Made by a program: the position numbers and the translations under genes | In this document: positions 42,901-52,291 of the stretch, piece by piece | Position numbering within the stretch: the stretch's first letter is position 1 | Layout of the letters: the number at the start of each line of letters is the position of its first letter | Assembly (NCBI RefSeq): GCF_018613755.1 | Contig: NZ_JAGGPP010000008.1 | Span: 248,001-312,000, forward strand | Direction of reading: 5' to 3' | Origin: Arthrobacter sp. ISL-72 | GTDB taxonomy: Bacteria; Actinomycetota; Actinomycetes; Actinomycetales; Micrococcaceae | Length of the DNA stretch: 64,000 nt | The notes under the pieces: model-generated | The model's database searches: none | What the model saw: only the letters and a program-made list of their open reading frames with translations | Told to the model about the DNA's origin: nothing

Positions 42901-43437
42901 ATGATGATCAAAAGGAACCTCGCGGGTTTTACCGGCGCGGGATATGACAAGGGCCGTTCTATTGCGGTCCAGGGCGCATGGGTCCTCATGTCCTCCATGG
43001 TCGTCGAAAGACCGTGGTGCCCATCCTCGCTCCGCGTTGCCATACTCAGGAAATTCGGAGCAACCGTCGGGGCGGGAGTGAAGATACGCCACGGTGTCCG
43101 CGTCCACTGGCCCTGGAAACTTTCCGTTGGCGACAATGTATGGATCGGAACCGATGCGTGGCTGCTCAATCTGGAACCCATCTCCATCGGTTCCGATTCC
43201 TGCATCTCGCAAGGCGCATTGCTCTGTACAGGGAGCCACGACTGGCGTTCCTCTACCTTCGAGTTCGACAATGCCCCCATCACGGTCAAGGACGGAGCTT
43301 GGATCGCCGCCCGTGCAACCGTTCTTCGCGGGGTGACCATAGGAACCGGGGCCGTCGTCGGAGCCACTGCCCTGGTGGTGCAGGATGTCCCGGACGGCGG
43401 CCATGCAAGAGCAGCACGGTCCGAAGTACGGGATTAA
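42901..43437 (+). CDS. WcaF-like hexapeptide-repeat acetyltransferase
   Basis: The 178-residue protein is a left-handed beta-helix O-acetyltransferase like WcaF of the colanic acid cluster: GVKIRHGVRVHWPWKLSVGD, VWIGTDAWLLNLEPISIGSD, LLCTGSHDWRSSTFEF with the catalytic His, and APITVKDGAWIAARATVLRGV. It would acetylate a sugar of the repeat unit using acetyl-CoA. The ATG at 42901 is 12 bases after CGGAGG; the ATG at 42889 abuts that site and is unlikely. Confidence 0.88.
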   Translation: MMIKRNLAGFTGAGYDKGRSIAVQGAWVLMSSMVVERPWCPSSLRVAILRKFGATVGAGVKIRHGVRVHWPWKLSVGDNVWIGTDAWLLNLEPISIGSDSCISQGALLCTGSHDWRSSTFEFDNAPITVKDGAWIAARATVLRGVTIGTGAVVGATALVVQDVPDGGHARAARSEVRD

Positions 43438-43448
43438 TAGGGGGAAGG

Positions 43449-44603
43449 ATGAAGATCTTTCAGGTAGTCACACTGATATCTCCGGACGGAGCATACGGCG
43501 GGCCTGTCCGGGTGGCGGTAAACCAGACCAGGGCCCTGCTGGAAAGAGGGCACGATGTCACTCTTGTGGCCGGCGCGACAGGATTTGGCAGGAACATGCC
43601 GACATCCTTTGATGGAGTCCCTGTTCGCTTGTTTCCAGTGCAGCGTGTTCTGCCGGCGGGAGGGTTCGCCGCCTTAGCGTCACCCGACATGCGGAAATGG
43701 CTGACGGCAAACCTTCACACAGCCGATGTATGCCACCTGCACCTGGCAAGGGACCTTGTTATGTTGCCTGCAGCCCTGCTGGCAGGGCGTGCCAAAGTGC
43801 CGTTTTTCGTTCAGCCGCACGGCATGATCTGTCCCTCCTCCAAGGTGCTGGCCCGGCCGCTGGACTCATTATGGACGCGGCCGCTGCTTCGCTCCGCGCA
43901 ACGGGTTTTCTACCTGACCCCCGAAGAAGCATCCGCGCTAAAGACTGTTGCCCGTCAAACCCTGCGCCTCGAACACTTGCGAAACGGAGTGCCGTCCTCC
44001 GGCCGCTCGATGACCACGGATCCGTTTCCACGGGAGGTGTTGTTCCTTGCTCGGCTTCACCCACGTAAGAACCCCCTCGATTTTGTGGCAATGGCAGTAG
44101 AACTTCACAAGCTGTTTCCGGATGTACTTTTTCGACTGGTCGGACCAGACGAAGGACAAGGGCAGGCCGTTAAAAGGGCCATCAACGATGCAGGGATGGG
44201 CAATGCCTTGGCATGGGAGGGGGCCATTGCGCCGGACGCTGCACGCCAACGCATGGAGCGATCATCCCTCTACGTCCTCCCGTCGCGGGACGAGCCGTTC
44301 CCCATGAGCGTTCTCGAAGCCATGTCGCTCGGCAAACCGGTGGTTGTCACTGAATCCTGTGGGCTCGCTCCGACAGTCCGGGAGTCCGGATCGGGCGCCG
44401 TCAGCAATGGAACGTTGCGCTCTCTTATCGACTGCGTCAAGGAGCTACTGGCGACGCCTTCGCTGCTGGATGCGGCAGGACGCCATGCCGCAGCCTGCGC
44501 ACGCATGATGTTTGGCATGGACGGTGTTGCGGAAAAGCTGGAGGAGTCGTACGGATCGAGCGTCAGGGCCGACGCAACAGCCGATAACGCATGGAATTCC
44601 TGA
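43449..44603 (+). CDS. Glycosyltransferase family 4
   Basis: The 384-residue GT-B enzyme starts MKIFQVVTLISPDGAYGGPVRVAVNQTRALLERGHDV and has the donor-site signature VLFLARLHPRKNPLDFV and YVLPSRDEPFPMSVLEAMSLGKPVV (ExFxxxxxEA-like). The middle has HGMICPSSKVLARPLDSLW, typical of capsule GT4 enzymes. The ATG at 43449 follows GGGGAAGG closely; the open frame upstream to 42978 overlaps the acetyltransferase gene and is rejected. Sugar donor unknown. Confidence 0.9.
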   Translation: MKIFQVVTLISPDGAYGGPVRVAVNQTRALLERGHDVTLVAGATGFGRNMPTSFDGVPVRLFPVQRVLPAGGFAALASPDMRKWLTANLHTADVCHLHLARDLVMLPAALLAGRAKVPFFVQPHGMICPSSKVLARPLDSLWTRPLLRSAQRVFYLTPEEASALKTVARQTLRLEHLRNGVPSSGRSMTTDPFPREVLFLARLHPRKNPLDFVAMAVELHKLFPDVLFRLVGPDEGQGQAVKRAINDAGMGNALAWEGAIAPDAARQRMERSSLYVLPSRDEPFPMSVLEAMSLGKPVVVTESCGLAPTVRESGSGAVSNGTLRSLIDCVKELLATPSLLDAAGRHAAACARMMFGMDGVAEKLEESYGSSVRADATADNAWNS

Positions 44604-45544
44604 CAATGGCGGAAACTACTGACCCCGCCTTGGAGGCCGGAGACCTTCCCGCGGTTAGCGTCGTTATTCCCACGTTTGGCCGCCCGGATAGGGTGTCCCG
44701 TGCCATCGACAGCGTCCTGGCCCAGACCTATGCCCGGATCGAAGTTGTTGTTGTGGACGACAACCCGCTCGGTTCCGAAGACCAGTCGATAACCGAGCTC
44801 TCGTTGCGTCCCTACATTGACTGCCAACAGATCCGCTACATCACGCGGAGAAGCAATGGGGGCGGGTCGGCAGCGAGGAACACGGGATTCGACGCCGGCA
44901 GCGGAAGCCTCGTAACGTTCCTCGACGATGACGACGTCTACCTGCCGGAGAAGGTCGAAAAACAGGTTCAGCACATGTTGGCGTACGGGCTCGACGTCTC
45001 CTTGTGCCACATGGTGTTGTCCGAAAACGGCGCAGTGGTGGAGTCACCTCTGGCCTTTGCCCGCGGAGCTAACCTGGCCGACTTCATTGTGGACGGAAAT
45101 ACGTTCACGCCCATGATAATGGTCCGCCGCAAAGTGCTGACCGAAGCAGGCGGCTTCCCGGAGACACCCAGGTTTCAAGATCATCTGTTGATGATAAAAC
45201 TGCTGGAAACCGGGGCCAAGACCGGGATTTTGGACGAGGCCCTCTTCATTCACGACAATCACTCCGGCACCCGTATCAGCCTGTCAAAGCGCTCGCTCGA
45301 AGGCTACAGGAACAAGCACGCGTTCGAGCTGAGGAACATGGGCCGGTTGAACCCGGGACAACGGAGAAGCGTCCTGTTCCGCCATGCGACGGTGGGGATG
45401 AAAATCGCGCGCGCAGAGGATGGGCTCCTCGCGGGGTTGGGACTCCTCCCGGCCGCAGTATCAAACCTGGGCGCGCCGAACGACCTGGTAACCGTTGCCA
45501 AAACCATCTACAACATCGTGCTCAGACCAAACAAAAGCTTCTAA
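44591..45544 (+). CDS. Glycosyltransferase family 2
   Basis: The 317-residue GT-A enzyme has VSVVIPTFGRPDRVSRAIDSVLAQTY, VVVDDNPLG, NGGGSAARNTGFDAGSGSLVTFLDDDDVYLPEKV (DDD metal site) and the acceptor region PRFQDHLLMIKLLE. Its ATG at 44591 overlaps the GT4 stop by 13 bp; ATG at 44606 (MAETTD) is a possible alternative. It is the fourth glycosyltransferase of the locus, suggesting a repeat unit of at least four or five sugars. Confidence 0.9.
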   Translation: MEFLTMAETTDPALEAGDLPAVSVVIPTFGRPDRVSRAIDSVLAQTYARIEVVVVDDNPLGSEDQSITELSLRPYIDCQQIRYITRRSNGGGSAARNTGFDAGSGSLVTFLDDDDVYLPEKVEKQVQHMLAYGLDVSLCHMVLSENGAVVESPLAFARGANLADFIVDGNTFTPMIMVRRKVLTEAGGFPETPRFQDHLLMIKLLETGAKTGILDEALFIHDNHSGTRISLSKRSLEGYRNKHAFELRNMGRLNPGQRRSVLFRHATVGMKIARAEDGLLAGLGLLPAAVSNLGAPNDLVTVAKTIYNIVLRPNKSF

Positions 45545-45549
45545 GAACC

Positions 45550-45990
45550 ATGCGCTCCCGTCGGAGGGCCCAGGGACTTCTGGCCCTCTACCTTGCCGCT
45601 GCGGGGACCGCCGCGTTTTGGCCGTCCCCGGTCGACGCGCCGCTCTCCAGGCAACTGGCGTCCGTGCTCGGCAGGCTGCACCGGCTGGGAGCGCCGGAAT
45701 GGTTCAATTACATGCTGGTCGAGTTCTGCGCCAATGTTGCACTGTTTCTGCCCTGGGGCGCACTGCTGGCATGCCTCCTGACAAGAAACATCCTGCCTGC
45801 CGCCGCGCTCAGTGGCTTCGGTGCTTCAAGCATTATCGAGCTGGGACAGTTCTTCCTGCTTACCCAGCGGCATGCAACTTGGCAGGACATCGGCGCAAAT
45901 ACACTTGGCGCGGTCCTGGGTGCCGCGCTTGTCATGACGATAAGGTCACGGACCGCCAGACGGCGACGATCCACGCGGAACCAGGCCTAA
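45550..45990 (+). CDS. VanZ-family membrane protein
   Basis: The 146-residue protein has four predicted helices and the VanZ-like pattern: VEFCANVALFLPWGALLACLL, SGFGASSIIELGQFFLLTQRHATWQDIGANTLGAVLGA. VanZ proteins confer low teicoplanin resistance in enterococci, but relatives in polysaccharide loci have no proven role. It starts five bases after the GT2 stop and is convergent with galU. Confidence 0.88.
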   Translation: MRSRRRAQGLLALYLAAAGTAAFWPSPVDAPLSRQLASVLGRLHRLGAPEWFNYMLVEFCANVALFLPWGALLACLLTRNILPAAALSGFGASSIIELGQFFLLTQRHATWQDIGANTLGAVLGAALVMTIRSRTARRRRSTRNQA

Positions 45991-46004
45991 CCGCCGTCGG
46001 GAAC

Positions 46005-46913
46005 CTACAGGTGCTTTGCGCGCGCCGGGACGGGGCGGGAGGAATCAATGTTTTCCTGAAGCCACTTGCGAAGCTCGGAACCCAGATCACCCCGTTCCAA
46101 AGCCAGGCTGACCACCGCCTTGATGTAGTTGAGCTTATCGCCTGTATCAAACCGGCGCCCGCGGTAGACCACTCCGAAAACTCCTCCCCCGGCCTCCGGG
46201 GTCTGCGTTAGCGTCCGAAGGGCATCCGTCAGTTGCACTTCACCGCCCCGGCCTGGCGCAGTCGTTTCCAGGACCTCGAATATCGCCGGGCTCAGTACAT
46301 ATCGGCCGATGACCGCCAAGTTCGACGGCGCCTCGAATGCTGTTGGTTTCTCCACCAGATCCGTGATCCGCACGTAATCCCGACCGGATACCGGCCGGAC
46401 GGCTGCACAACCGTAGGCGCCGATTTGTTCCGGCTCGACTTCCATAAGTGCAACGACAGAACCTCCGGTCTCCTTCTGGACTGTTATCAAATCCTCCAGG
46501 AGGCATTCTTCTTCGTCGATGAGGTCATCCCCCAAAAGAACAGCGAACGGTTCGTTCCCTACATGCCGCCGGGATAGGAGGATGGCGTGACCCAACCCCA
46601 AGGGGTCGCCCTGGCGGATGTAGTGGATATTGGCCAGGCCGGATGACCGCGTTACCTCGGCCAACCGCAGAGTCTCACCTTTTTTCTCCAACGCCTCCTC
46701 AAGGCACGGCAAGCGGTCGAAGTGATCCTCGAGGGCCCGTTTGTTCCTGCCCGTAATCATGAGGACGTCCGTTATTCCGGCTCTCGCGGCTTCCTCCACA
46801 ATGAACTGGATCACCGGCTTGTCCACGATGGGCAGCATTTCTTTTGGCATTGATTTTGTAACCGGCAGAAAACGGGTACCCATACCTGCTGCCGGAATGA
46901 CTGCTTTTATCAC
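46005..46913 (-). CDS. galU: UTP-glucose-1-phosphate uridylyltransferase
   Basis: The 302-residue enzyme makes UDP-glucose from glucose 1-phosphate and UTP, supplying UDP-glucose and, through Ugd at 52288, UDP-glucuronate. Motifs: VIPAAGMGTRFLPVTKSMPKEMLPIVDKP, VLLGDDLID, LVEKPTAFEAPSNLAVIGRYVL and RRFDTGDKLNYIKAVV. The GTG start at 46913 follows GGGGAG. The 72 bp upstream separate it from the malectin-Kelch gene on the same strand. Confidence 0.96.
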   Translation of the reverse strand: MIKAVIPAAGMGTRFLPVTKSMPKEMLPIVDKPVIQFIVEEAARAGITDVLMITGRNKRALEDHFDRLPCLEEALEKKGETLRLAEVTRSSGLANIHYIRQGDPLGLGHAILLSRRHVGNEPFAVLLGDDLIDEEECLLEDLITVQKETGGSVVALMEVEPEQIGAYGCAAVRPVSGRDYVRITDLVEKPTAFEAPSNLAVIGRYVLSPAIFEVLETTAPGRGGEVQLTDALRTLTQTPEAGGGVFGVVYRGRRFDTGDKLNYIKAVVSLALERGDLGSELRKWLQENIDSSRPVPARAKHL

Positions 46914-46985
46914 GATGTCTCCCCAATAAGGTTGGTTCGGGGTTGCACGAGCGACCCCTTCATGTAGAGCACTACGGGCGGGGCA

Positions 46986-49076
46986 CTAGGGCAATTTCCC
47001 AAACCACACGTTGCTTTGGGGCTCACTCGTCTGCACGCCGCCCAGCGCGATGATTACGTTCTTGTCCACGCGCTGGATGATGGCCCCCTGGCGGGGAGCC
47101 GGGAGGGCCGGGAGCACAGACCAGCTGTTTAACAACGGATCAAAAGCGACAACCTGAGATGTGGGCTGGAAGTTGTCGACCTGGCCGCCGGCCATGATGA
47201 TCTTGCCATCAGAGACGAATGTTCCTGCCTCGGTGTGGCTCTTAGGGGTTGGCAAATTTGCGATCTGCGTCCACCGGTCGGTCCCAGGGTCATAGACGTG
47301 AGCGTCCCCTTGCTGTAGGTGGAGCTGGTCGTGGCCGTGCTCGCCGCCCAGTACGTAGATCTTGCCTGCGAGTACGAGGCTGCTCATGTGGTCCTTGGGG
47401 TTGGGCAGCGGTGCGGCTGTTCGCCAGGACTTGTTGGCCAGGTTGTAGACGAAGTGGTCTCCCACGTTGGTTACGCGGTCAGCGGGGTTGCCGCCCATGT
47501 AGTGAAGTTCGCCGTTCAGAACGTCCAAGGTGCCAGCTCCCCGTGGCTGGGGAAGAGTTGCGATCAACGTGAACGTATTCGTCAACGGGTCGAAGCGATA
47601 GACATTGCTGTTGATGTCCTGGCTCGGCGATTCGTTGTGGTTCAGGTTTCCGGAGAAGCCGCCCGCAAAGTAAACAAATCTACCGTCATTGGAGATTCCA
47701 AGATGCGTCTCAGCCATGGCTGCCGGCAGTGTTCCGAGCGTCGTCCATCTGTTCGCCGCGGGGTCGAAGCTGCTGTAGGAACGGATGGCTTCGTAGCGTT
47801 CGTTGAAGCCGCCGACGCGGTAAATTTTTCCAGACAAGGCCGTGCCTGCCGCCTCAAAGCATCCCGCCGGTGCAGACTGACCGGGCTGCCATTGCGAAGG
47901 CCATGCCGTCGCGGTCGTTGTGGGCGGCAAAGCTACGCCCGGCGGGTAAACGACCTCGATGGCGGAGATTTTCGGTTGGTCTACGGTGGCGCTGAAGTCT
48001 ATGTTGATGACACCGTCTTTGACTTCCACCAGGAATTCCTTCACGGTCGCGGTAGTGCTCCCTACGCTCGCCACGATGTCGTAGTTAACTACTTCCGACG
48101 ATCCGCCCTCAATATTGACGCTGAAAACCCTCCTTCCGGATCCGCCAGGGCCTCCGCCGGGAGCACCAAACCAAATTTCGGCAAAATGGAGCCGCACGAG
48201 ATAATCTCCGGCGGTTGGGGCGGGAATCGCATAGCTGAACCCGCCGAGATCAGCGGGCGAGCTTCGTTCGGTGACGTAGAGAATGTCGTCGGCAGTTCCG
48301 GCGACCGCAGTCACTGAATTGTTGACGAATGACTTCCCGCCGGAATAGAACTGGTCCTCGGCCCACAGCTGTCCCCCCGTGGTTACTGCCGGACCGCCGG
48401 CGTTGATCCGAAGCACCTTTGATTCGGAGGGACTCGATGAGGTGGGAAAGATGACCTCCACGGCCGACAATTTAGGCTGGTCGATTTTGGCACTGAAGTC
48501 AATGCGCAAAACGCCATTAAGTACTTCGACTGCGAAGGTCTTGACGGTGGCGGTGACGGCCCCTACCTCGGCGAAGATGTCGTAATCGAGAAGCCGGGCA
48601 CTCCCCTGCGGAAAGGTGGCAGAGAATACGCGCCTTCCTGCTCCAGCAGGACCACCGCCAGGAGCACCGAACCAGATTTCCGCGAAATGCAGCCGTACCG
48701 TGTACGTACCGTGCACGGGCACAGGAATGGTGTAGGAAAAGCCGTCGAGGTCGGATGTCGCACTTCTTTCAGTCCGGTACAGCACGTCGTCTGTGGTGCC
48801 CGCAATGCTACTCACGAAAGTGTTCGTGAAGGACTTTCCGCCGTTGAAGTATTGGTCGGCAGACCACGTCACACCGCCGGACATCACGGTTGGGCCTCCG
48901 GCATTGAAGCGAAGCACGGTCGGCACCTCGGCAGCTGAGGCCAGGCCGCGCGGGGCGACGACCAGTCCGCCGGCCACCGCAATACCGAAAAGGACGGCGG
49001 TGCGCCGCTTGGTCTCCAGATCAAATATCTGAGGGCGGGCGCGCTTGGTCCTCCGGGCCGACTCGTAGGATGTCAT
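46986..49076 (-). CDS. Exported malectin-Kelch protein
   Basis: The 696-residue protein has a basic N-terminus and hydrophobic segment (RRTAVLFGIAVAGGLVVAPRG, then ASAAEV) fitting a Sec signal. Two malectin domains follow (about 53-210 and 218-380), each starting RFNAGGP/RINAGGP and containing LHFAEIWFGAPGGGP and ending SAVEV/SAIEV. Then about 405-696 forms five or six Kelch repeats (GKIYRVGGFNERYEA; VYFAGGFSG; GKIYVLGGEHGHD; GKIIMAGGQVD), a beta-propeller. Malectin binds glycans, so the protein may bind the exported polymer or tether it to the cell. The ATG follows GAAGGGATC. No anchor motif is seen. Confidence 0.85.
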   Translation of the reverse strand: MTSYESARRTKRARPQIFDLETKRRTAVLFGIAVAGGLVVAPRGLASAAEVPTVLRFNAGGPTVMSGGVTWSADQYFNGGKSFTNTFVSSIAGTTDDVLYRTERSATSDLDGFSYTIPVPVHGTYTVRLHFAEIWFGAPGGGPAGAGRRVFSATFPQGSARLLDYDIFAEVGAVTATVKTFAVEVLNGVLRIDFSAKIDQPKLSAVEVIFPTSSSPSESKVLRINAGGPAVTTGGQLWAEDQFYSGGKSFVNNSVTAVAGTADDILYVTERSSPADLGGFSYAIPAPTAGDYLVRLHFAEIWFGAPGGGPGGSGRRVFSVNIEGGSSEVVNYDIVASVGSTTATVKEFLVEVKDGVINIDFSATVDQPKISAIEVVYPPGVALPPTTTATAWPSQWQPGQSAPAGCFEAAGTALSGKIYRVGGFNERYEAIRSYSSFDPAANRWTTLGTLPAAMAETHLGISNDGRFVYFAGGFSGNLNHNESPSQDINSNVYRFDPLTNTFTLIATLPQPRGAGTLDVLNGELHYMGGNPADRVTNVGDHFVYNLANKSWRTAAPLPNPKDHMSSLVLAGKIYVLGGEHGHDQLHLQQGDAHVYDPGTDRWTQIANLPTPKSHTEAGTFVSDGKIIMAGGQVDNFQPTSQVVAFDPLLNSWSVLPALPAPRQGAIIQRVDKNVIIALGGVQTSEPQSNVWFGKLP

Positions 49077-49436
49077 GTTCGATCCCTTCAGGGGATGGGC
49101 GAGGGGGAGGAATTCGCCGCAGTTTATCTACGCGCCCGGAGACGCGGCAATGGGTCTCGGCGCCGATGGAGGAAGACCAGTAGCAGAACCGGGAAATCCG
49201 GGTAGGGCGGCGCGCACAGTAGAGTGCGCCACTTACTTAGCTAAGTAATTCGCGAAGTCAGTCCCGTGGAATCACAGCGCTAAACCAGTGACAATTTCGC
49301 TGGTTTCAGGCATTTGCATGCCGTTAGCTGAACATAGTCAGTCGACACAGAGGCAGTCGGCCGGTCTTACCGAGTGCAGCACGGCAGTTCTTCTAAAGCC
49401 GGGTTTGGCACGTTGGGCTGCATCGAGGAGCGCACC
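49077..49436. promoter_or_regulatory. 360-bp divergent regulatory region with three inverted repeats
   Basis: This gene-free interval separates the malectin-Kelch gene from the flippase gene. It contains GCGCAC-6-GTGCGC (49212-49229), the perfect 16-bp palindrome TTACTTAGCTAAGTAA (49233-49248) and AAACCAG-11-CTGGTTT (49282-49306). The clustering before the flippase/BY-kinase/Ugd unit suggests operator sites. Which transcript they control is not clear. Confidence 0.5.
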
Positions 49437-50666
49437 ATGAAAGCACAGTTTATTGTGCTGCTGGCAGCACGCATTTTTTCAAGCGGGCTCCAAGCAGTTT
49501 CTTTCATCCTGCTGGCGCGCTGGGCCGGGGTCCAGGATTTTGGACTTATTGCGATCATCACGGGCATAGGTTCCGTGCTTTTTGCGGTGGCGGATTGGGG
49601 ACTGAGCTCATACATACCCCGGGCGAGAGCCAAAGGCCTCAATGCCGACGTTCTCACGGGCCTGGGCATGAGCTTTTGGGGCAATATTGCTGCGGGGACG
49701 CTTTTCGCTGTCGTCCTGGCGGTGGTGTCCGGTGTGAACGGACATTCGTCGTGGCTTTGGCTGATTCCACTGGCTCTCGCGATGGATCAGTTCACAGAGG
49801 CTGGGCTGACAGTACCCGTCGCAGACAAAGAAAAGCTGGTTTTCGTCGTTTCCGTCATGACCCGCAGATCCTTGGCCCTGGGCGGTTTTGCACTACTGTT
49901 CGCGACCGGGGCGGAGGTTGTGCCGGCTTATTGCCTTGGACTTCTTGCTGCCGCCGCTACTGGAGTGGTTCACATCGCTGTTCACCTCAACCGTCGCCTG
50001 AAGCGGGTGTCGGATCGAACGGCAGCGAAGTCACTCTACAAAAACCTGGCACCGTACCTTGTTGCCAACCTGAGTTCGCAGGCGCGAACCTTGGACACCG
50101 CCGTTGTCGGTGCAGTTGTCTCGGTGCTGTCGGCCGGGCTCTACTCGGCCGCCTTTCGCCTGATCAACCCATTGATGCTGGTCTCCGGTTCTATCGTGGC
50201 TGTGGTCCTGCCACACGCAGCCGTATTGCCCCTGCCTGCCGCAAAACAACTCGGTAGGAAGCTGAGCGCCTTGACGCTGGTTTCCAGCTTGCCGCTCCTT
50301 GCTGTCATCCCGTTCGCAACTCCCATCATCGTCTTCCTTTTCGGCGATGACTTCTCCCCGGCCGCGCCGGCCTTCGCCTGGGCGATCGTGGCCATCCCGT
50401 TTCTTTCGCTTGCCCCGCCTCTGGGGGGTGTTCTACAGAGCCAAGGGTACGAGTCCTTTGTCGCCAGGAACGGGGCAATTTTCGCAGTGGTTAACCTCGC
50501 CGCTGTGCTGGTCGGAGCACTCGTCTGGGGGCCCGCGGGTGCAGCAGCAGGAGTTGCCCTTTCCTACGCTCTTAAGTCCACTTCGCTCTACTTCCGGCTG
50601 TTGCTAGCCCGAACGGGACCTGCGAAACATGTAGGGCCGAAGGTTTACAGCAGTGTCGGTGCATAG
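49437..50666 (+). CDS. Wzx-like oligosaccharide flippase
   Basis: The 409-residue membrane protein of the MOP/MATE superfamily has about 12 hydrophobic helices, starting KAQFIVLLAARIFSSGLQAVSFILLARWAGVQDFGLIA, the normal opening of Wzx and RfbX proteins. It would move the lipid-linked repeat unit to the outer face for the polymerase. The ATG at 49437 follows GAGGAGCG; the frame is open to 49374 without support. It begins the unit flippase, Wzz/BY-kinase, Ugd, mosaic protein. Confidence 0.88.
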   Translation: MKAQFIVLLAARIFSSGLQAVSFILLARWAGVQDFGLIAIITGIGSVLFAVADWGLSSYIPRARAKGLNADVLTGLGMSFWGNIAAGTLFAVVLAVVSGVNGHSSWLWLIPLALAMDQFTEAGLTVPVADKEKLVFVVSVMTRRSLALGGFALLFATGAEVVPAYCLGLLAAAATGVVHIAVHLNRRLKRVSDRTAAKSLYKNLAPYLVANLSSQARTLDTAVVGAVVSVLSAGLYSAAFRLINPLMLVSGSIVAVVLPHAAVLPLPAAKQLGRKLSALTLVSSLPLLAVIPFATPIIVFLFGDDFSPAAPAFAWAIVAIPFLSLAPPLGGVLQSQGYESFVARNGAIFAVVNLAAVLVGALVWGPAGAAAGVALSYALKSTSLYFRLLLARTGPAKHVGPKVYSSVGA

Positions 50667-50743
50667 ATTGCGGTGCCGCAAAGGCCGGCCCAGCAGATTG
50701 TTTTTCCGAAATCAAACTGTCAAGGAGTCCAGGGGGACTTGCA

Positions 50744-52291
50744 ATGAACGGAACTAACTACCTCCGAAACATAAGCCGTAACTGGATCCTGGTCTTACTG
50801 TGCCTGGTACTTGGTGTTTTGGGAGCCGTCTCGGTCACTTCATCCATGAAGCCCGAGTATCAGTCGCAAACACAACTCTTCGTGGCTGTCCAGAACTCCG
50901 GCTCCTTGCAGGAGCTTCAGCAAAGCAATACTTTTCTTCGTCAGCGCGTGCAGTCATACGTGACTACCGCAGAAACACCGCATGTGCTCCAAAAGGTCAT
51001 CGACGACCTGGCCCTCCCCATGAAGCCAAGCGAGCTCGCGAACAAAATCGATGTGACGGCCCAGCCGAATACAGTGGTGCTGTCCATTGTCGCGAGTGAT
51101 GAATCGCCGGAAAGAGCCACGGCGATTGCCCAAGGCGTCGCCGAGTCCCTGATCCGGGTGGTTGCGGAGCTGGAGTCGTCGGTTGCCGGTGGTAGGTCGG
51201 ACCTTAAGCTGACACTACTGACGCCCGGGGAAGTGCCTACGGCTCCAGTGTCGCCGAATCCGCTGCTCAACCTCGCTATCGGCACGCTCGCCGGACTTGG
51301 CGCCGGCGTCGGTCTCTCCTCTCTTCGGGCCAGGTTCGACAGTAAACTGCGCGGAGAGGACGACCTTCGCCGCTCTACCGCCCTGCCCGTCCTGGGTGGA
51401 ATCGCGTTCGGTCTCGGAGGTCCGCGGAGGCAGTTGCTGACCCACAAGGCATCCCAAAGGCCCCGGGCGGAGGCCTTCCGGCAGATACGAACGAACATGT
51501 ACTCCACTCAGGTCGGCAGTACCTCCAAGACCGTGCTCATCACGTCGTCAGCACCCGGCGAAGGTAAAACGTGCGCAGCCATTAATCTGGCACTCACCAT
51601 GGCGCAATCCGGGCAGCGGGTAGTACTGGTCGACGCCCACCTGCGGCATCCACGGCTGGGTGAGTATCTGGGACTCGACCAGGACAGGGGACTCACCACT
51701 GCACTCATTGGCAGGGAACCGCTCGATAAGCTCCTCCATCCTCACGGTGAAAATGACTTGTGGGTCCTCACGTCGGGGCCCATCCCGTCGAATCCGAGCG
51801 AGCTACTGGGTTCCCCGGCCATGACGCAGTTGATTCAACAACTGGAGCGGACATATGACGCCGTGATCGTCGACGCTCCTGCGCTGCTTCCTGTAACTGA
51901 CGCTGCGGTGCTGGCCCGGCAAGTGGGAGGTGTCGTTCTGGTAGTTGGCGCCGGAAAGGTCAAAGAGGCGGATGTGCGGAAGGCACTGAATTCGCTCGGG
52001 ATGGTGGGTGCCGCGGTGCTCGGCATAATCCTCAACAGGATTTCGTCCAGGGGACCGGATGCCCAGACATACAAGTACGGCATTTCCGGGCTACGGGCTT
52101 GGGGCAAGAAGGCACTCCAGGCAGCCCAGCTGAAGGAAGGGCCCGCAACCGAGCGTCGGCGCGGCGCCCACGAATTGTCACAGGAACCACTTCCGTCCGA
52201 CCACCGGATTCTGCAGGACGAAGAGACTGCCGGCCCGGTTGACGCGCCGGCGGGCAGACTCTTAACCGCCGAAAAGTTAGGGAGAAAATGA
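50744..52291 (+). CDS. Wzz/BY-kinase fusion (polysaccharide chain-length regulator and tyrosine kinase)
   Basis: The 515-residue protein has the Wzz layout (helix 1 WILVLLCLVLGVLGAVSV, a domain outside the membrane, helix 2 near 176-196), then a P-loop kinase domain: Walker A SSAPGEGKTCAAINLA (Lys275), Walker A' VVLVDAHLRHPRL (Asp297) and Walker B AVIVDAPALLPVTDA. Two departures: the second Asp of the A' motif (DxDxR) is His299, and the C-terminal tail has no tyrosine cluster, only the two tyrosines of TYKYG. It should control polymer length; autophosphorylation is questionable. The start is ATG after AGGGGGAC. It overlaps ugd by 4 bp. Confidence 0.9.
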   Translation: MNGTNYLRNISRNWILVLLCLVLGVLGAVSVTSSMKPEYQSQTQLFVAVQNSGSLQELQQSNTFLRQRVQSYVTTAETPHVLQKVIDDLALPMKPSELANKIDVTAQPNTVVLSIVASDESPERATAIAQGVAESLIRVVAELESSVAGGRSDLKLTLLTPGEVPTAPVSPNPLLNLAIGTLAGLGAGVGLSSLRARFDSKLRGEDDLRRSTALPVLGGIAFGLGGPRRQLLTHKASQRPRAEAFRQIRTNMYSTQVGSTSKTVLITSSAPGEGKTCAAINLALTMAQSGQRVVLVDAHLRHPRLGEYLGLDQDRGLTTALIGREPLDKLLHPHGENDLWVLTSGPIPSNPSELLGSPAMTQLIQQLERTYDAVIVDAPALLPVTDAAVLARQVGGVVLVVGAGKVKEADVRKALNSLGMVGAAVLGIILNRISSRGPDAQTYKYGISGLRAWGKKALQAAQLKEGPATERRRGAHELSQEPLPSDHRILQDEETAGPVDAPAGRLLTAEKLGRK

